The notes below the pieces were generated by a model, which ran no database searches, was not told the origin of the DNA, and saw only the letters and a list, made by a program, of their open reading frames with translations. From NCBI GenBank assembly GCA_030544235.1, contig CM060472.1, forward strand, positions 23,438,224-23,502,223: a DNA stretch of 64,000 nucleotides. Reading direction: 5' to 3'. This document shows, piece after piece, positions 26,166 to 41,221 of the stretch; the first letter of the stretch is position 1, and every line of letters begins with the position of its first letter. A program made the position numbers and the translations under genes. Origin of the DNA: Lepturacanthus savala (Eukaryota; Chordata; Actinopteri; Scombriformes; Trichiuridae).

Positions 26166-29100
26166 TCAGAAGCCAAAGATTTTATCTCCGAATGGGCTGA
26201 GACTGTTGGGAGTGTTTCCGTTGGTGTTGTCCCAGTCGGGATCAGTGAGCCAGTCTTGTGGCATCACCCCAATGTCCAGGACCTGGGGGTTAGTACGTGA
26301 CACTGCCAATCTGAGGAGACAGAGGATTAAATGTTCAAAAAACATTCAAAAAAAGGCCATTTTAAAACTATTTAAATTATAAAGAATAAGGCTGGTTTTA
26401 TTCATTTTTTACTTGTCAAATAATCTCACAAAATGGATACTTTGTGACCCATTCCCAAGTATCCCATTATCTATAACAAAAAATCTATAACAAATTATTT
26501 ATTTATTTTTAGTGGTTTTGGCCTTTTCATAGTTTTTTTTTCAAAAAATATAACGAACATCACCAGCTCTATCCTTTAAGAACAACAGAAGAATAATGTT
26601 ATAATGATAATTTTAGGACTCAAGAGGTTTAAATGGTTTATAATGAACATCCATTACTCATAAATGTGCAATACCAAAAATGCTTTTCAGGCAACCTAAG
26701 ATTTATTATGACCAATTCATCTTCTAGCTACATGATTCATAATTAAAATGCCAGAGTCTATTCATGATGTTAATTACACAAACATTTCCAAAATTAATAC
26801 AATAACATGGGTTACAAAGAAGAATGAAATAAAATGTAAACATGAGATGAGAAAAAGTTAAAATACCAAGGCTGCTGTCCTAAACTTACTTACATTACTT
26901 TCAGTGGAACAAATATTTTACTAAATGTGCATGATGATTAACTTATTTATCATGAATTATATTTTTTCTTTTGCAATTAGTAACAGGACTACTTTTGTCT
27001 TCTCCAACCTCTCTTCTTTTCTCAAGGACATCAGGGTAATCTGTTGCTCCATAGCTCCTACCATTGATGTTTAGGTAACTGATATAATATCACCTCTACA
27101 GCAGCTCAGCCTCCCAGACATATTTAGATAACTACAGCATTCCTCAATTTAGCTTCAGACAGGCTTTCTCTTGGGGATAATAATGTATACAAGTCTGAGA
27201 GAAGGTCATCAGGATTACTTCAACACATTCAGCTCACTCGAGTCGCATGGGATAAATGGTGTGAAACCCAATTCTCCATTTTTACACAAGCTGCAGCAGC
27301 CACAAACACAAAAAGCACATTACTCTCAATGCTCCAGTCCATTCACAAATACAAACTACTATATAAGGATGAGATGAAGTTTTTCCCCCACTTTAAATGA
27401 AATTCTAAAGCCAGGTGACCTTTATTCCATCTGGGAAGCAATAACACAAAGGACATTACTGACCTGTGAAACATAATTGATTATTGGATGGTATGGATTA
27501 AGGTTAGGGTTAGTAATTAAGACTACTACGCTAAGTAAGGCTTGTAACAGTTGATATTAGTGCTCAACTTTACCTGGAAATGAACCATAGCTATCCAGAG
27601 CACAACTGGAGACACAAACACATAGATTGAGGACAGTTTAAAGCTCTGCTCTCAAACCAAATTATTTCTCATTATAGTCATACTAAAGGCTTGCCTCCAT
27701 TTCTTTTCTATACAATCAGAAAGTGGAGGATTTGCAGTGTGCAGTACACACAAATCATCAGTGAGTGGCACTGTAGAGTTAAGCAGCATAGGGACAAACT
27801 ACCATACTGGGGAATTTGAAAAGGCAGATTTTCTGTGATGAGGTATTTTATGTTAAACAAGCAGCAAGGAGAATCAACAAGATAATTTCACATAATGGCA
27901 GGAATATTTGAAAAAATATCTCACTTGGAGAAGGCTTCATCCAAACCATCTTCTATTTCCTGCAAGAAAAGAAGAATCTTATATCCCTAGGGAAAAGTGT
28001 TGTAGCAGTATAAAGCTGTTCTTCTATATAGTATAAGAGTCATTGTGGTTGCCTCTAAGCATAGGCTAGCTAACCACTGAAAACAACATTTTTAAAACCT
28101 CTATAACTGACTACAGATTCAAATGTTATATTTAGCAGCAAGGATCCAGATGTGAAGAAGATCTTACCCAGTCAGGGTTGTTGTTGGTCTCAGACGGCCG
28201 GTGATTGTCCAGCTGATCCTCTTCCACGTTCCCGTTGGTCTCCACTACCACATTCACACTGTCCTCAAAGTCTAGCAGGTTGTCTGTGGCAACATCTTGT
28301 GAAGAGTAGTGACAATCCATTAGTGTTTTAGTTTACACCATGTCTGTAGCAATGCCAGAAATACTTTTCATACTTAACCTCCAGTTTTTTTCATTTATGG
28401 ATGACATACTAGAGAAAGAATATTCACAGCTTTTTTTTAATTATTATTAGTGGGTGGGTGGGTACTAGCAGTGGGTCTTTATTTGCATTGATAATTTGGT
28501 GCAAAAATTGCATAATGTGAACAGCTAAGAGGGATATTGGCACAGATTGTCTCTATATTTGATGGGATTGTGTGTACGTATTCAGCTATGGATTGTACGT
28601 TACTTTTAAATAATCTGTATGTTTTGTTCTTGTGTCTCCACCAAACGGGATGGGGGGAATTCAATTCAGGCAGGCCGCAAGAACAAGTCCAGGGTGAATT
28701 TTAGGACTTGTCAGATTCATTTTGTCAGGTTTAAATTGTAGGAGTTGACTCCACCATCACTGCTAAACTATGCTGTACATTAAAAAACATAAAATGTCCT
28801 GCTTACAAATCCAGTGTGTTATAGGCCATGTGTGAAATATTTGTATAATGCTTATAAGGAATTTAAAGGGATTTTTGTACGCCTCACACAGTTTTTACCT
28901 GTCCCTTTCAGGCTTCCCAAGCTGTTGGATCTCTCTGAATGGGAACTACTGCTGGTGTCTCCAGCTGAACCAGACTTTACTCTCTTCCCTTTCTCTAGAA
29001 TAGAGAAGAGATGTACAAAGTCATAACCCAAGCAGGTTAAGACACCAGATATGTCCTTGATGCATCAAGGCTGATTTGGTACAAACAGTTGTGTTTGGCA

Positions 29101-32100
29101 CAGATAAAAACAACTCCTCCATAGATTGTGTTTGCTTTTTTGTGTGTGTGTGTCACTGGAAGAGTGGGAAGTGTGACTCGTACCTTCTTTGGCCACTTGC
29201 CAGAGTTCAAAAGCTACAGTGAAGGCTTGGGCTACTGTCAAGGCTACAGCCTGAGCCTGGAGAACAGGACAAAAAATACACTTTGTAACCGATCATGGCA
29301 GGGGGGGGAATAAATAAGAGGGCATTCATGTTTACCAACATAAGACACTGCTGTTTAGATTTAACCAAGAAAAATGGCAGGCAGGAATTTCAAGCACTTC
29401 TGTCTTCAAATGCATTCATTAACTTTTTATGGCATCTGGTACTTTTCATAAAAAATAACACTTCATTTTCAAAACATTTAACTCAATAGCAGACATCGAG
29501 TGCACTTGAGAGCTGTCTGCTGATAGCATAGTAAGGTTTTTGCATATTTACTGTGTGAAAATATACAAATGGCCACAGTATTTTCCTCTACAATTAGTTT
29601 CACATGCAAAAGGGAACAGGATGTTTACTAAAAAAATGGCTGAAAAGTCAACAAAAAAGCTTTTTATTTACTTTTGTTGCCTTTGGAAAGGTGCATTTTA
29701 TGTGTATTTTTTAGCAGTAAACAGAATATTCCAAATCTTTTGTTGATTTTATTTTTAGTCTTGTATCCCCACTAATTGATTGCATGCATGAACTTATGAT
29801 TTAATGGACGGTGAAAAAGATGATGAATGATAGTGAGAAGCTATTGTGGCAGTATTTTTATTTAAATACTATATTGTAATGATTTTGATGATTGCATGAA
29901 GAGTTTTGAGAACACAATCACTTGTTGGAAGTACAACTTTGCTCTTTTACAAATGGAAACAGTTGTGGTCTTTGTAACAAATATTCTCAATGATGATAAA
30001 AATGTCAAAATACATTTCTAAGCCAGCAGGACTGGAAATGTGAGTAACATTTCCAGTATATGTGATTTTACTGCCAACTAACTGTCAGCTGGGACATTTG
30101 TTATGTTTCTAATGATAACAATATTTAAAAAAAACATTACACATTTCCATTTGTCATTATTTCTAGGCAGTTTTTCTTCTATTCTTAGATGCAGACAAAG
30201 GCAGACTAAAATGTGTTGATTTCATATTCTCAATAAATATTAATGATTTATGCGATTTGTATTTTGTTTGTATTGCTTTCTATTTTGCAAACTGAAACTA
30301 TATTTTACCTGTATTTAAATGTATTAAGCTATTTCCATGGAGTCTAAGAGCAATGGGCTAATTAGAAATAGACAATGCAAGATACTGTCAATAGTCATAA
30401 TAAAGTTGTCTGTGCTGGGAATGAAGAGCTGCTATAGTAGAGGACAACAAGAGGTCGTCACGATCTCAGGAACTAGAATAAGATAGGGGCGAATATTAAA
30501 AAGGAAGGAGGGGTGTTATGTTATCCTGGGAGAAAAGGGATGAGTGTAGAAGCAGGTAAGTTGAGAGGAAAAGTGCCCTTCTGTTTTTCAACACACAGGA
30601 AGACACGGGGGAGATGACAGATGGCTTGGGGAGCTTGGCTTCTAGAGTTTCCGGTGAGGTGAAAGGAAGCTATGGTGTCAGAAATGCACTGAAAAGGAGC
30701 AGGTACAAATGACGACATGTTTAAATCCCTTTAAATGGCAGAGAAAAAAAGAACAGTAAGATCTCCATAAAAGATTCATGCAGGGAGCTGATCATGACAG
30801 AATAATAAAAAAAAAAAACAGCATTGTATATTTAATGTCATCTTTAATGACACGTAAAACACTGATCTTGCAGTCACACTACTCACCACTTTCCGCTTGG
30901 AGCAGAGGTAGGCGTGGCACTCCAGGGTCCCATTGAGGGTGTTTTGAGCGATATAAGCAAACACTTTATCGTTGAGTTTGTCCACTGTGCAGTAGGATAT
31001 TCTGCAGAGTAGAGGTGACGGGTTAGATATGCAACACACAAACATGTCAAGCACAGGGTAAGGTATTACCTGAATATGGCACTGAAATGCGCTCTATTGA
31101 CTTGCAGGTAGCAGTTTCATGAGTGCAGCAACACAGTTAAACAGGTATTTATGTGCTGCTCTGCACACACCTGTATATGGAGATGTTTTCCAGGAGTTTA
31201 TTGGTCAAGCTGTCATACAGGACTATTCCCTGAGGAGACACCTTGAGAGCAACTTTCTGAGGCTTCTTCCCGCTGGCTTTAGCCTGGTAAATAAAAAAAT
31301 TGTCAAGAGAAGAAAGTGCCTTCAAATAGTTGAAGGTAAAATTTAAGACATTTATCAGATACTATCACATCCACAGGGAGGAAAAATATACCTTATTCCT
31401 TAATAATAGTCACACTGGGCAACGGATGCTGTTTTTAATAATGTGAGATGGTTTTCTGTTGTGAGAGTTAGAGGAAAAGCATAACTTTCCACAAAAAGAT
31501 AATATAGCTCGATAGGAGATTTCAGATGTGATTGTGTCAGGATCAATACAAGCTGTCCTGGAAAGGCTTTTTCTGAGAGGTGAGTTAATGCAACATGTAC
31601 AAGAAAAGAAATCAGGTATAATGACTTTTAGGACAACTGTATAAAATCGTATGTACAAAGCAATTAAAGCGGTGGTGAAAAAGTAATTATTGTGGTGCTG
31701 CCTCATTGATACTGTCAAGTCTCACCGTGGCAACAATCCTCTTTACTGCTGCTGCAGACAGCTCCTCTCCCTTGGGCTGATCCACGAGGGTCATGCCGAG
31801 GTGACGGAGGTTAAAGGTCATGCCCTCTAGGATGGTCTCCCTTGTGTCGGTCCAGTTTTCTGGAAGCTCTGCAGACAAATAAAAAACATTCCTGAGCACT
31901 TTGTGAGAAAAGTGGGTTGATTACTTGATGGACAGGAAACAAGTCTCGCTGTGCCCGTTCGTCTCGTTAAAAACAAAATATTTGAGACGCACGAGTTTCG
32001 TTTCTGCTTAACTTATGTTCCAAAATAAATAACAGTCGTGGGAAGCGTTAAAGTGCTTGAGAAAAACACAAATCAGAGGAAATGTAAAACAGCCGACTTT

Positions 32101-35100
32101 TGAATGTCAGTTGAGCGATTTCATATGCTCTCTCCCTGAAGTGGAGAGGGGAACAAGAGTTTCTAGGTCAGAAGTACTGTCCATGTAAAGTAAATATTTC
32201 AACTCCTAAAACAACTTATAGGGGTCGACAATAAAGAGGCAAAGCATACATGGTATACTAAGTATACATGGACTCTGACATAATGTGATAAGAGGAAAGC
32301 CTGGATTTTCCTTTTTACAAAGTAGTAAAACAGAAAGCTCCCAATCTAGGCCAAAGATGTCTCCGAAAGTGCATTCCTGTGTCCATTCTTATGCTCACTG
32401 TTCAAGCAATAAAATGATATTACTATGAAAAAGAATGAGGAGTGTAAAACTGTAACTGCTGAAGGAACAGCTGCTACCTCCATGTGGTTTCTTATCGTTT
32501 TTTCCTCTGGTGCTAGCCGGCCGGCCCTGACCCCGTAGCCTTGTTTACAGAGATTCTCCTCAAAGAATGAAAAGGAGGGGAGAGGGGTTAGGAAAGGCAA
32601 GAGCAGGAAAAACATCAGCGTTACCTAGAAATTCAGCCTCCTAGCATTCACCTCCACTGGGATGCAGCGCATACCGCATACTCATGTGGACACATGTTCA
32701 CACACACGTGCAGAGACCGAAAATGAAGGGGGACTGAGGTTTTTAAGGGCTGACGGGGGGATGGAAGCTGCTTAAATAAAGACATTATTTTAAGAATGTA
32801 CAAGATTTTGTGACAATCCATCTGGTAGAGGTTAAGATTGTCCTTTTCTATACACACTTATTCCTCATTAGGGATGTGGGGGAAGTTAAGTTTGGATATA
32901 TGAAAACTTTGACCTGCAGGTGCCACTTGAGATTACTCAGTGTCATTAGGATCTGAACTCTGGACTCTAGGCTTGGGTGGCCTCTATGGATTCAGGGTTT
33001 CCTGACATATCATCAGGTTATGCAGTACAAGTCATTGTAGCATGTATGAAATTACCCTATGATAATTAAATAACTAGAACTCAGTCAGGTCAGTAAACTC
33101 CTATGTACTGAAGACATAAAGTTAGAATGAAACCCAGTCACCTCAATACAGCATCTCTGTATCGGTTTAATCAAAAGAGTAGTGGCTGTATTTTTCAAGG
33201 TATCTGGTTTTCTAAATTCCCTAGTATACCTTAATACCTAGATACTGCCCAACCCTAACTGGAGATGCAATATTAGGAAAAACAATTTCTCCAATAGTTG
33301 AGATATTTCAATCTGGAAACAAATGGTGGACAGACTGATACTGCTATCCCTGGGAACAGCTGCTAGAGCCACTAATAAAAAGGATCCTCGCTTTTACATA
33401 ACTTAAAAGAAGTTAGAAAAATGATGAGAAAGGTGGAACTGCAGATTGATATTAATGAATACCTATTGGCCGTCATTCAGGATTTAAACCATGAATCTGT
33501 GAACAAATAAATACAAATTTAAATAACTCAATTATCACATTGAGTTAAGCATTGCCACCGAGCACATTACACCAACACACAAATACAAATTTTGTTCATC
33601 GTTCTAACTGATGCAATGGAAATCAAGCCGCTGACATTACACTTAACATACGGGTCAATACAAAGTTTAAATCTCTCTCTCTCAAAAAAAAAAAGCAGGT
33701 TTCGTGACTGTTCAGTTAAATCCCTCCACACTGCACTGGACTAGGTGGTCTAGGTCATTGAAGCCAAGAACTTGTTTTTGGATTAGTTGTGATGCAGACT
33801 GCTTTGAAAAACATTAGGCAGTCCCCAGGTACCAGGCACCACTCAGCCAGAGAATGCTTTAGGATCAAAGGTCAGCAACAGCGACACGTGAAAGGAAACA
33901 GCTGTGTGCACATGTGATGACTGAGACCAAGTAAAACCAAGTCAAACTACTGTAAATACACGCCAACCTCAACATCTGTGTGCAGCAAGGGAAAACAATT
34001 AATGTATGTTTTCTGATGGCAGTGTCTCACAGAATGGAGAGGAAGCAATAGAAACAAAATATATATAGATAAAAGAATCATCCAGCCCTCATGTTCTTAG
34101 TCATCCATCAAATACAACACTGAAGTATAAGTATCCCTTTCATGCATAAAAAAAGTCTTTGTTGGATACTGTGACAACAACTGTGTTGAGCCAAAAGAGC
34201 CCAACTGACAGGCAATTCACATCCGGGCTGATTTGTTTGTCTAAACCAAACACTGAATCACTGTGGAAACCACCAACTGTGGCCCTACAACTCAGGATCA
34301 CTCAACAACTGGGTGCCAAATAACCCCCCCCCCCTTTTTTTAAATCCAACTTTTGCCACTATTTAACTTCCACCATTTAACTTTTCTTTCAGCTCCACTG
34401 AATTTTGTTCACATTGCTCCAACACCTGGTGTCAAGGAATCCAAATTAATTGGAGTGATGTCAGGGTCTCTAATGATGCAGACAAAGTATAAACAAATAA
34501 GTGATAATGTGTATTAGTGCAGAACTTAGTTGCAAAGTCAAACATTTCAGAGGGATTTAGCCCAGAATTCACTCATCAGCCTGTAGCACGAGGCACATAA
34601 ACACAAATGCATTAAGCTTCCAGAACTGTTGCAATGCAAAGACACGTGACACAGGACTGACTGGTCATTATACAACATGACAGAATAAAACCTGTAAACA
34701 GTTGACGTCATAATATGAATTGCAAAGAAACATCTTGGTCAGTGGTTCACAAAGTGGGATCTGAGGCCCCCGAGGGGTCCTAGACTGGGTTCCAGGAGGC
34801 CCCAGCGTAAAGGGGAATCATTTATTTTCACTATAATTCCATTTAGATGTAACACAATGATATGTCCTATGGATATGCTATTCATGGGTTTCATACACTT
34901 TCTGTAATAAAACATCTAAGAGGCAGAAATCTTATCAGATTGTGGTCTGTCATCTAATTTGTGTCAGTTTAGGGGTCCTTGATGTGAAAAAGTGTGCCAG
35001 ACTTTTGGTGGCACACTGAAAATAAGAGACTAAAGTCCATAGTGGAATCATGAAATCAGCACTATCTAATAAATTCAGCTGATCCCTTTAGTACTGCAGC

Positions 35101-38100
35101 ACCTGCAGTGCCATAGTGTTTGCATAGTTGTTTTATTATATCCGGCGGCTTAATGAACAAAATCTTGGCTTACAAAAGGGAATGTTGTGTTGTGTGCTTT
35201 CACTGTACACAACCAAAAAAACAACCAAAGGGTATGTAAAATAAACCCAGCTCCACTTTTCATGATGCATTTGTATGTGCCTTTATTTCCAACCCTTGAT
35301 GTTACTGAGAAAACGTGTTTTTTTCCCCTTGCTTCTGATCTGGTTCATATGAATCTACCCTATGAAATCAGATAAGCTCTGGTGCATCTGTGATCAGAAA
35401 CAACTAGATTGATCCAACATAGCCTTTGATTCTGGGCACACATTATATAGGCACCAGTGGGTAAGAAATGATTTTAAAAATAAATAAATAATTCAACCGA
35501 TTTTCACTACCACTGAAACTTTTGTATCCGATAGAGGTGTGTGGGACTCCCTGGGAGTTAAGTGCCTACAGTTGGTTCATTTTTCACATGTCATCACAAG
35601 GCAGAGAGGAGGAAAGGAAAATACACACACAAAGCTGGAGCAGAACCAGGTTGCCATACTTTGGTGAAATAACTGCTTCATCAAGGGGTAGAAAATTGGT
35701 TTAGGAAATCTGAACAGTGCATGTGCCTTCACTTGAAGAGGTCCCTCGAAAAAGGGTCTCTATGCTCCAGACAACCACCCTCTGGCTGGTCCTTGGCACT
35801 GGCAGCGTGCCGGTGCGGGTCGTCTAGGGCGACCAACACATGGCAAGAAGAGCAGAGGAGTGGGTAAGAAGCTGGGAGGCCCTTGCCATTTCAAACAGGG
35901 TAATGCCCATTGGGCTGAATAGCCTTGTTGTTAAGGTGAGCAATAAATGCAAATTGACAGTGTGCAGATATGTAAAGAGGAGCCTGTTGAGACTTATTAA
36001 TTGCAACAGCAGTGCCAAATAGTGCATGGTTCTCCTGGTCACATTTTGCTGTGTTCACCTGATGTCCTTGGTCCAAAATCAGAATAGCTTCTCTGAATAG
36101 ATGGAAATGTAGGCTGATCCTGACTTGGTCCCATAGGCCAGAGTCAGACCTGGAAGTCTGGAATGGGCGATATGGGTCAGCGCCGGTGAGGAATGTGTGC
36201 CCTGCAGCCCACAGAAGACCCTGTAATCTATACTACAATACACTACTTCTATAACAAGTGGGTCAGTAGCTGCATTTACTGGAGCTTTTAATTCCTTTAA
36301 TAAATCAGAATAAGAGCCTGATTAACGTCAAAATGCCTCCCTCGAAACACCTCAGACTCAATAAACCAGCTGATTCTAAGGAGAAGTTGCACTACAATTA
36401 CAATGGGTTCTTGACTTTAATGACACATGAAGGGGGTAAAAAAGTTATTAACTGCAAAGTTATTGCACTGCTTTTAGAAAAAAAAAAACACAGTAGTGAT
36501 ATGATGATATGAAATGCTGCTTTAATATAAAAGCTTGGATGCCTTGCCCTCTACACTCTATTTTCAGACTATATAACTATACTTTCTGATTATTTACTGT
36601 GAAGCATTTAAATAGGACACTATATTGAACAGTACCCATCTTTTAAGCGATCCCATGTGGGATTTGTCATTTGGATTAATTACATTAAGATAGAAAATGT
36701 TTGGTCCACGAAAACTATCACTTATGGCTGTGCGGAAGTAACTGCGTTGACATCTGCTCCTTATTCATGGACACTGAAATGTCCTGGAAGGATGCATGTG
36801 CACATGCAAAATGTAAAAAGTGCATCTCAGATTTCTGATGCATTGCTATTTTTCCAGGTGAGCTTCTCTGGTTACGCAGTGATGGGAGGTATATTTATGT
36901 CATCCATCCATCCATCCATCCATCTAATGACCCTGTGTGTTTTATAATGGCTTTTCTGATGCAATTTAAAAGGGGAGCAGCCTGAACTCGAGCCCACAGG
37001 GGCCGCGCACAGACTGACCTGCAGCATTCCTTGCCTTGTCCTCTTGGTTACGAGCTGGGAGCTTTCAGGCTCTCTAAGCTCACCGGGTCATTCCTCCACA
37101 ACTTTACAGCCAAGATCAAGTGAGATTAAGTTTACAAAGTGGCCCTTGAGTCCCATTGGAGTTGCCTTAAAAGAATTTTGCGGTAATATTGCTGTGTGGG
37201 CATGCCTCGTTAATGGCCTTTGAGCAAGGCACTTAAAAAAAAAAAATCAACTGTAAATTTGAGTTCTGACACTGACATCTGCTTTCCTTTAAGAGAGAAA
37301 AAAGAGGTGCTGTGAACCACTGGGATGGTTTACAAATCCAAAATGAACCTATCGAATAATCCAACAATACAATAAAATTCAGTTATTTCATTGGCCATAT
37401 TAGTAAAATCTTGTGTTTGAGCGGTCGATGCTGTAAATGGAGTAAAACTGCATGAAATGACATATTTTTACTCTTTTGTAGAAAAAAACAACAACCAGGC
37501 TTCTTAAATTCTGGGACTAATGCAAGAAAACCAAGGTATTTAACCCCAAAGTGGTTTCTTGCATTAGACTTAGGACTATAGCCTTGAAACAAGCTAAGAG
37601 GTCCAGTTGTTTTTTTTCTACAACTCTTATATTATACAGAAAAAAACTCAAAAAATTGATATTGAAGAAAGAAGGAAAAACAAATATATTTTTCGTAAAA
37701 ACACATGAAGAAAATATGCCTGAGACAGAGGCGGGGAAAAAAACAAAAAACAAGTCACTGCTGTGGTTTACATTAATCATCCCCATCACCAAAATAACAA
37801 TTATTTCCAGGAAATAAACCGCATCACTAACAGTTCACCCAAATCCCCACAGGAAAGACATTAACGTTACGTAATTTACCACAAAACAGTCAGTCAAAAG
37901 AAAAAAAAAACACTTGTTACGGCGGCGTTTAATGTCACTCTGTCAACAGAATGTGTCAATGTGTTAACTCCGTAACGTTAAGTTACAGTCAACAAGATGT
38001 CACAACTTCATCTTTGGAACTTTGCTGCGGCAACATGTCAGCATTTCGATATGGTTGACTTTTTCATGTTTTTTAGACTAAACTTTTCGTAAAGTTAGCT

Positions 38101-38343
38101 TACAAATGCAATGCTATCGAACGTTCGTGATTTGGGTAATTAAGGTCAAATTGACACAGCTGTGAAAAGTCAACTTCGCACGGGGAAACTGGGGAAATGC
38201 GGCAAGCCGTTAAAAAAAAACTACATTTTTCTCTAAAGCTAACACATGTATTTCTTACTTCTGTGTCTGCCGGCACTCCAGGACTGTTTCGCCATACTTG
38301 GGCTCCGGATAATAGCTCTCCCAGCCGACCTGAGGGCATCCAT
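26166..38343 (-). CDS. ldlrap1: LDL receptor adaptor protein 1 (ARH), complete, 9 exons, 310 aa
   Basis: Exons on the minus strand: 38259-38343, 31726-31868, 31171-31283, 30887-31001, 29184-29256, 28899-28994, 28168-28295, 27925-27959, 26166-26310. All join in phase with AG acceptors and GT donors (933 nt including TGA). The protein starts MDALRSAGRAIIRSPSMAK and enters the PTB domain at LPENWTDTRETILEG (about residues 30-180; KGEELSAAAVKRIVAT, ISYCTVDKLNDKVFAYIAQ). The PTB domain binds NPxY tails and phosphoinositides. Residues 215-219 (LLDFE) form a type I clathrin box. DEAFSKLAVSR at 258-268 matches the AP-2 beta-appendage helix with its essential Phe, Leu and Arg. The C-terminus is DKIFGF. 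The family links LDL-receptor-type cargo to clathrin coats in the cytosol; human loss causes recessive hypercholesterolaemia. Length is near the human 308. The first intron is 6.4 kb. Tandem downstream of maco1, as in human. Confidence 0.96.
34740..34999. repeat. Dispersed repeat (ggtccttga..gaaaaag family), copy 1
   Basis: Words cagtggttcacaaagtggga, cgaggggtccta, aaaggggaatcatttatttt, cactataattcca and ggggtccttgatgtgaaaaag recur, diverged, near 60280-60870. This is a fish interspersed repeat of unassigned class. Confidence 0.5.
36901..36924. repeat. (CATC)n microsatellite
   Basis: Six CATC units in ldlrap1 intron 1. Confidence 0.9.
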
Positions 38344-41221
38344 GTCGGTGTTTAAAAGTGCAGAGGGTCGAGGAAGTTTGCTGGTAAAGTCTTCCAGGGA
38401 AAATGTTGTTGACCAGACTGCTGATGGGGAGGATGGACTTGTGGTGCCTTCCAGTGCTGTCAGAAATCGCGTTATTTACGAGATCAGCGCACGGCAATGC
38501 TGCGTTCAGTTCACATTGGGGGATATTTGATTTCCTCAGATTTCAGGTCGTGGTAATGGGAAAAGTACCGTTTACACAAGCCAAAACGCTACTTATTTAG
38601 CTTCTATTAGTGTACAACTACATTTTATGAATAGTGACAACTTACGATTTATCTTCCAATTCCTATATATCTAATCTTGCCTGCTCAACCGCAACTGAAT
38701 GCAACTTGCCGGTGTGTTTGTACTAAAGATTTAGTATTCACCAGGAGCACTTGAATGCAGCATCGTACCAGCTATTGTTTCCCTGATTTTTATGAAGATT
38801 TTAAATAGAAGGTCAACTAAATGCATCTTGCTGGTTTATAGGTCTATAAAATGCCAACTAGATAAGTGTGCGGATTATTAGCTAAACTGAATTTAATGCA
38901 AACTCTGATTTAAGAATATCTGGGAATTTAAAGAAAAATGTTTTGTGTACACCTAGGCTTAATTTAGTAAAATAAAATGTCAATTACAATTCACAATTAC
39001 ATGTAGTGTGGCAGAACCTTAATTGGTGTCATTGCTAATACCTGTGTAGCTACTATTTCATATCAACAGGACTGCTGTGAAAAAGGTCCATTTTCTTTTT
39101 TCTAAACATAGCCTTTTGTAGTACCAGAAACAGGAGAACTCAACACAGATCATGAGACGCGCGCACGCACTCACATGCATACACACACACTGAACATCTT
39201 GCATGTCCACCAGCAAGACTTTTTTAATAGTGATGGTCAAAGTGAAAAGTGTGACACAGCCACCATCACTTTAAGTAAAGAAATAAACATGGTGGAACAA
39301 TTAAAAGATAAAACAAAGCACTTTTTTTTAAAACACCTTCTCTTCCTTCTACACAAACTTGTAAAAAGCAACTTGAGGACTGAATTCACAATGCCAGAGC
39401 GATCCACGAAAAAATACTTTTCCAGGTAGGTAACATGACATCACAACATGGTCAAAATGGTTCAGGGGGGTAACCTGTTTCCAATACAACACATTCACAG
39501 AATCCTTCCTGGTAGAAAATATAGGAAATCAACTGAGTATGAAGGGAAATATCAAAGGGGAGCGCCACTCAAATCAAAGTCTGTAACAAATAAATAAATG
39601 TGTGAAATAACACAATCAGTCCAACTGACCACCTGCTGCTTCGCCATGATCAGCCCGGAACCTTGTAAACACAACACCATCCAAATATGTCTAATGACGT
39701 AAATAAAAACAGCACTCTTCTGCAAACATTATGCTAGCTACATCGATCAAAGTATGGATGGAAACCAAACATCAACACTTGGCACTTGAGAACTGAAATG
39801 AAAGAAACAAAGAAAACATTCCTCAGTAAGTTAATGTACATTGTTGTAAACAACTAAATGCTGACTCTAGGGCATGGTGACAGAGTCTGTTTGGTTCATG
39901 TTCGGCATACCGAGTCTGTGTCACTATGTAACGACATGTCCAATGTTATGTTTTTCCCTTTGAGACAAACCTAAATCTGCAATGTGATCAGTCAGTAAAG
40001 TGTCTGATACACAAGGCGATACTTGATTCTTTTAGCCTTTTCGAATACTGAACTGAAATGAGTGTGAGCAAATGTTAGCTCGTTCAAACGAAACCCGGGA
40101 AAAATCAAAGCTGCATATAAGATTGCAAAGTATCTGGTTTCTGGATCTTAAAAAGAGAAATTGCAAGGCACTGTAAAAATCTGCAAATAATGGTAACGAC
40201 CAGTTACCTAGACATCATTAAATCCAGTGAACAATATGGCCTAACGGGTTCTAATTTGGTCCAGAGGGAGAGGAAAGGTGTCTGCAGCAAACAGGTGAAC
40301 ATAAGTTTTGGCAGTGCCAGGTCAAATCTAGCTGTAGCGATTGTTTTTTTCTTTCTTTCTTCTTCTTTTTTTTTTTTTAAAAGAACAAAACTACATCTGC
40401 TTCTTCCACTTACCGATAATCCTGGATAATCCACAATTCCAGCATTTACAGAATAAATCGTGTTGGAGTATCTGAGGCAAAACAGCAAACATTTATCTGT
40501 TCAATATCACTATTTTTCGGAAGAAATGTACATCGTTAGAACTGAACTGAAACGTTACAAAACAGACAATCACTGCTTTAAGTTAAAGGTGATATCAAAA
40601 CATGAATAGTTTTACATTCATGTATCTCTCACAGGGCTTTACTTTACAGGTGAGTTTCGAATTCGGACCTGAATTGAAAACACCATCTTAACGTTAAACA
40701 CTGTGAAAAGCCAATTCTTAATTAAATTAAAAGTCTGGGTGTCAATTCACTAGAGATGAAAATATGGCTGTGAAGGGGCTCATATACTGTACATCAAAAG
40801 AAGTCTGACATGAAGCGATGCATGATGGCTCTTCAGTAGACATTTGGCCAACACATTGTGTGTTCCTTTCTCCCCCTTCGATCAGATCACGCTGTCAAAT
40901 GGCTAAATCCCAAAATTTAACAAAAAAAAAAAAACTCCTACTGTGCACACATACCCCTCAAAGTAATAGTTCTCACAATAGAACTAAAAAAAAAAAGGAC
41001 CCAAATACACATATGTATGGATGGGCAGTGTGCACGGTGTGTGTGTGTGTGTCTGTGTTTTTCTGTCTGTATGTGTTTTGTTAAGAGTGCAAAAAAACTG
41101 TCAGGGGCTGGTAGACTCAAAATAACCCAAACCGCAACCGAGAGGTTTACCAAAAACAACAAAAGAGAAAAGTTCTGTCTGACAAAAAAACAAAACAACA
41201 AAAAAAATGCGGGCGTCAGAG
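38344..41221 (-). other. Spacer: ldlrap1 5' flank and maco1 3' flank
   Basis: No coding exon is recognised between the ldlrap1 start (38343) and the maco1 stop (41222). The right part is presumably maco1 3'UTR and the left part ldlrap1 5'UTR and promoter. No clear AATAAA for maco1 was found on the minus strand, so the boundary cannot be placed. GT-rich runs lie at about 41036-41052. Confidence 0.55.

Larger units (their letters stand above)
31869..38258 (-). other. ldlrap1: ldlrap1 intron 1 (6.4 kb)
   Basis: Donor GTAAGA at 38258 and acceptor ctgcag before 31868. It contains a dispersed repeat (34740-34999), a CATC microsatellite (36901-36924), a C/T tract near 34324-34341 and many short A runs. 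No further exon is seen on either strand. Confidence 0.8.
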
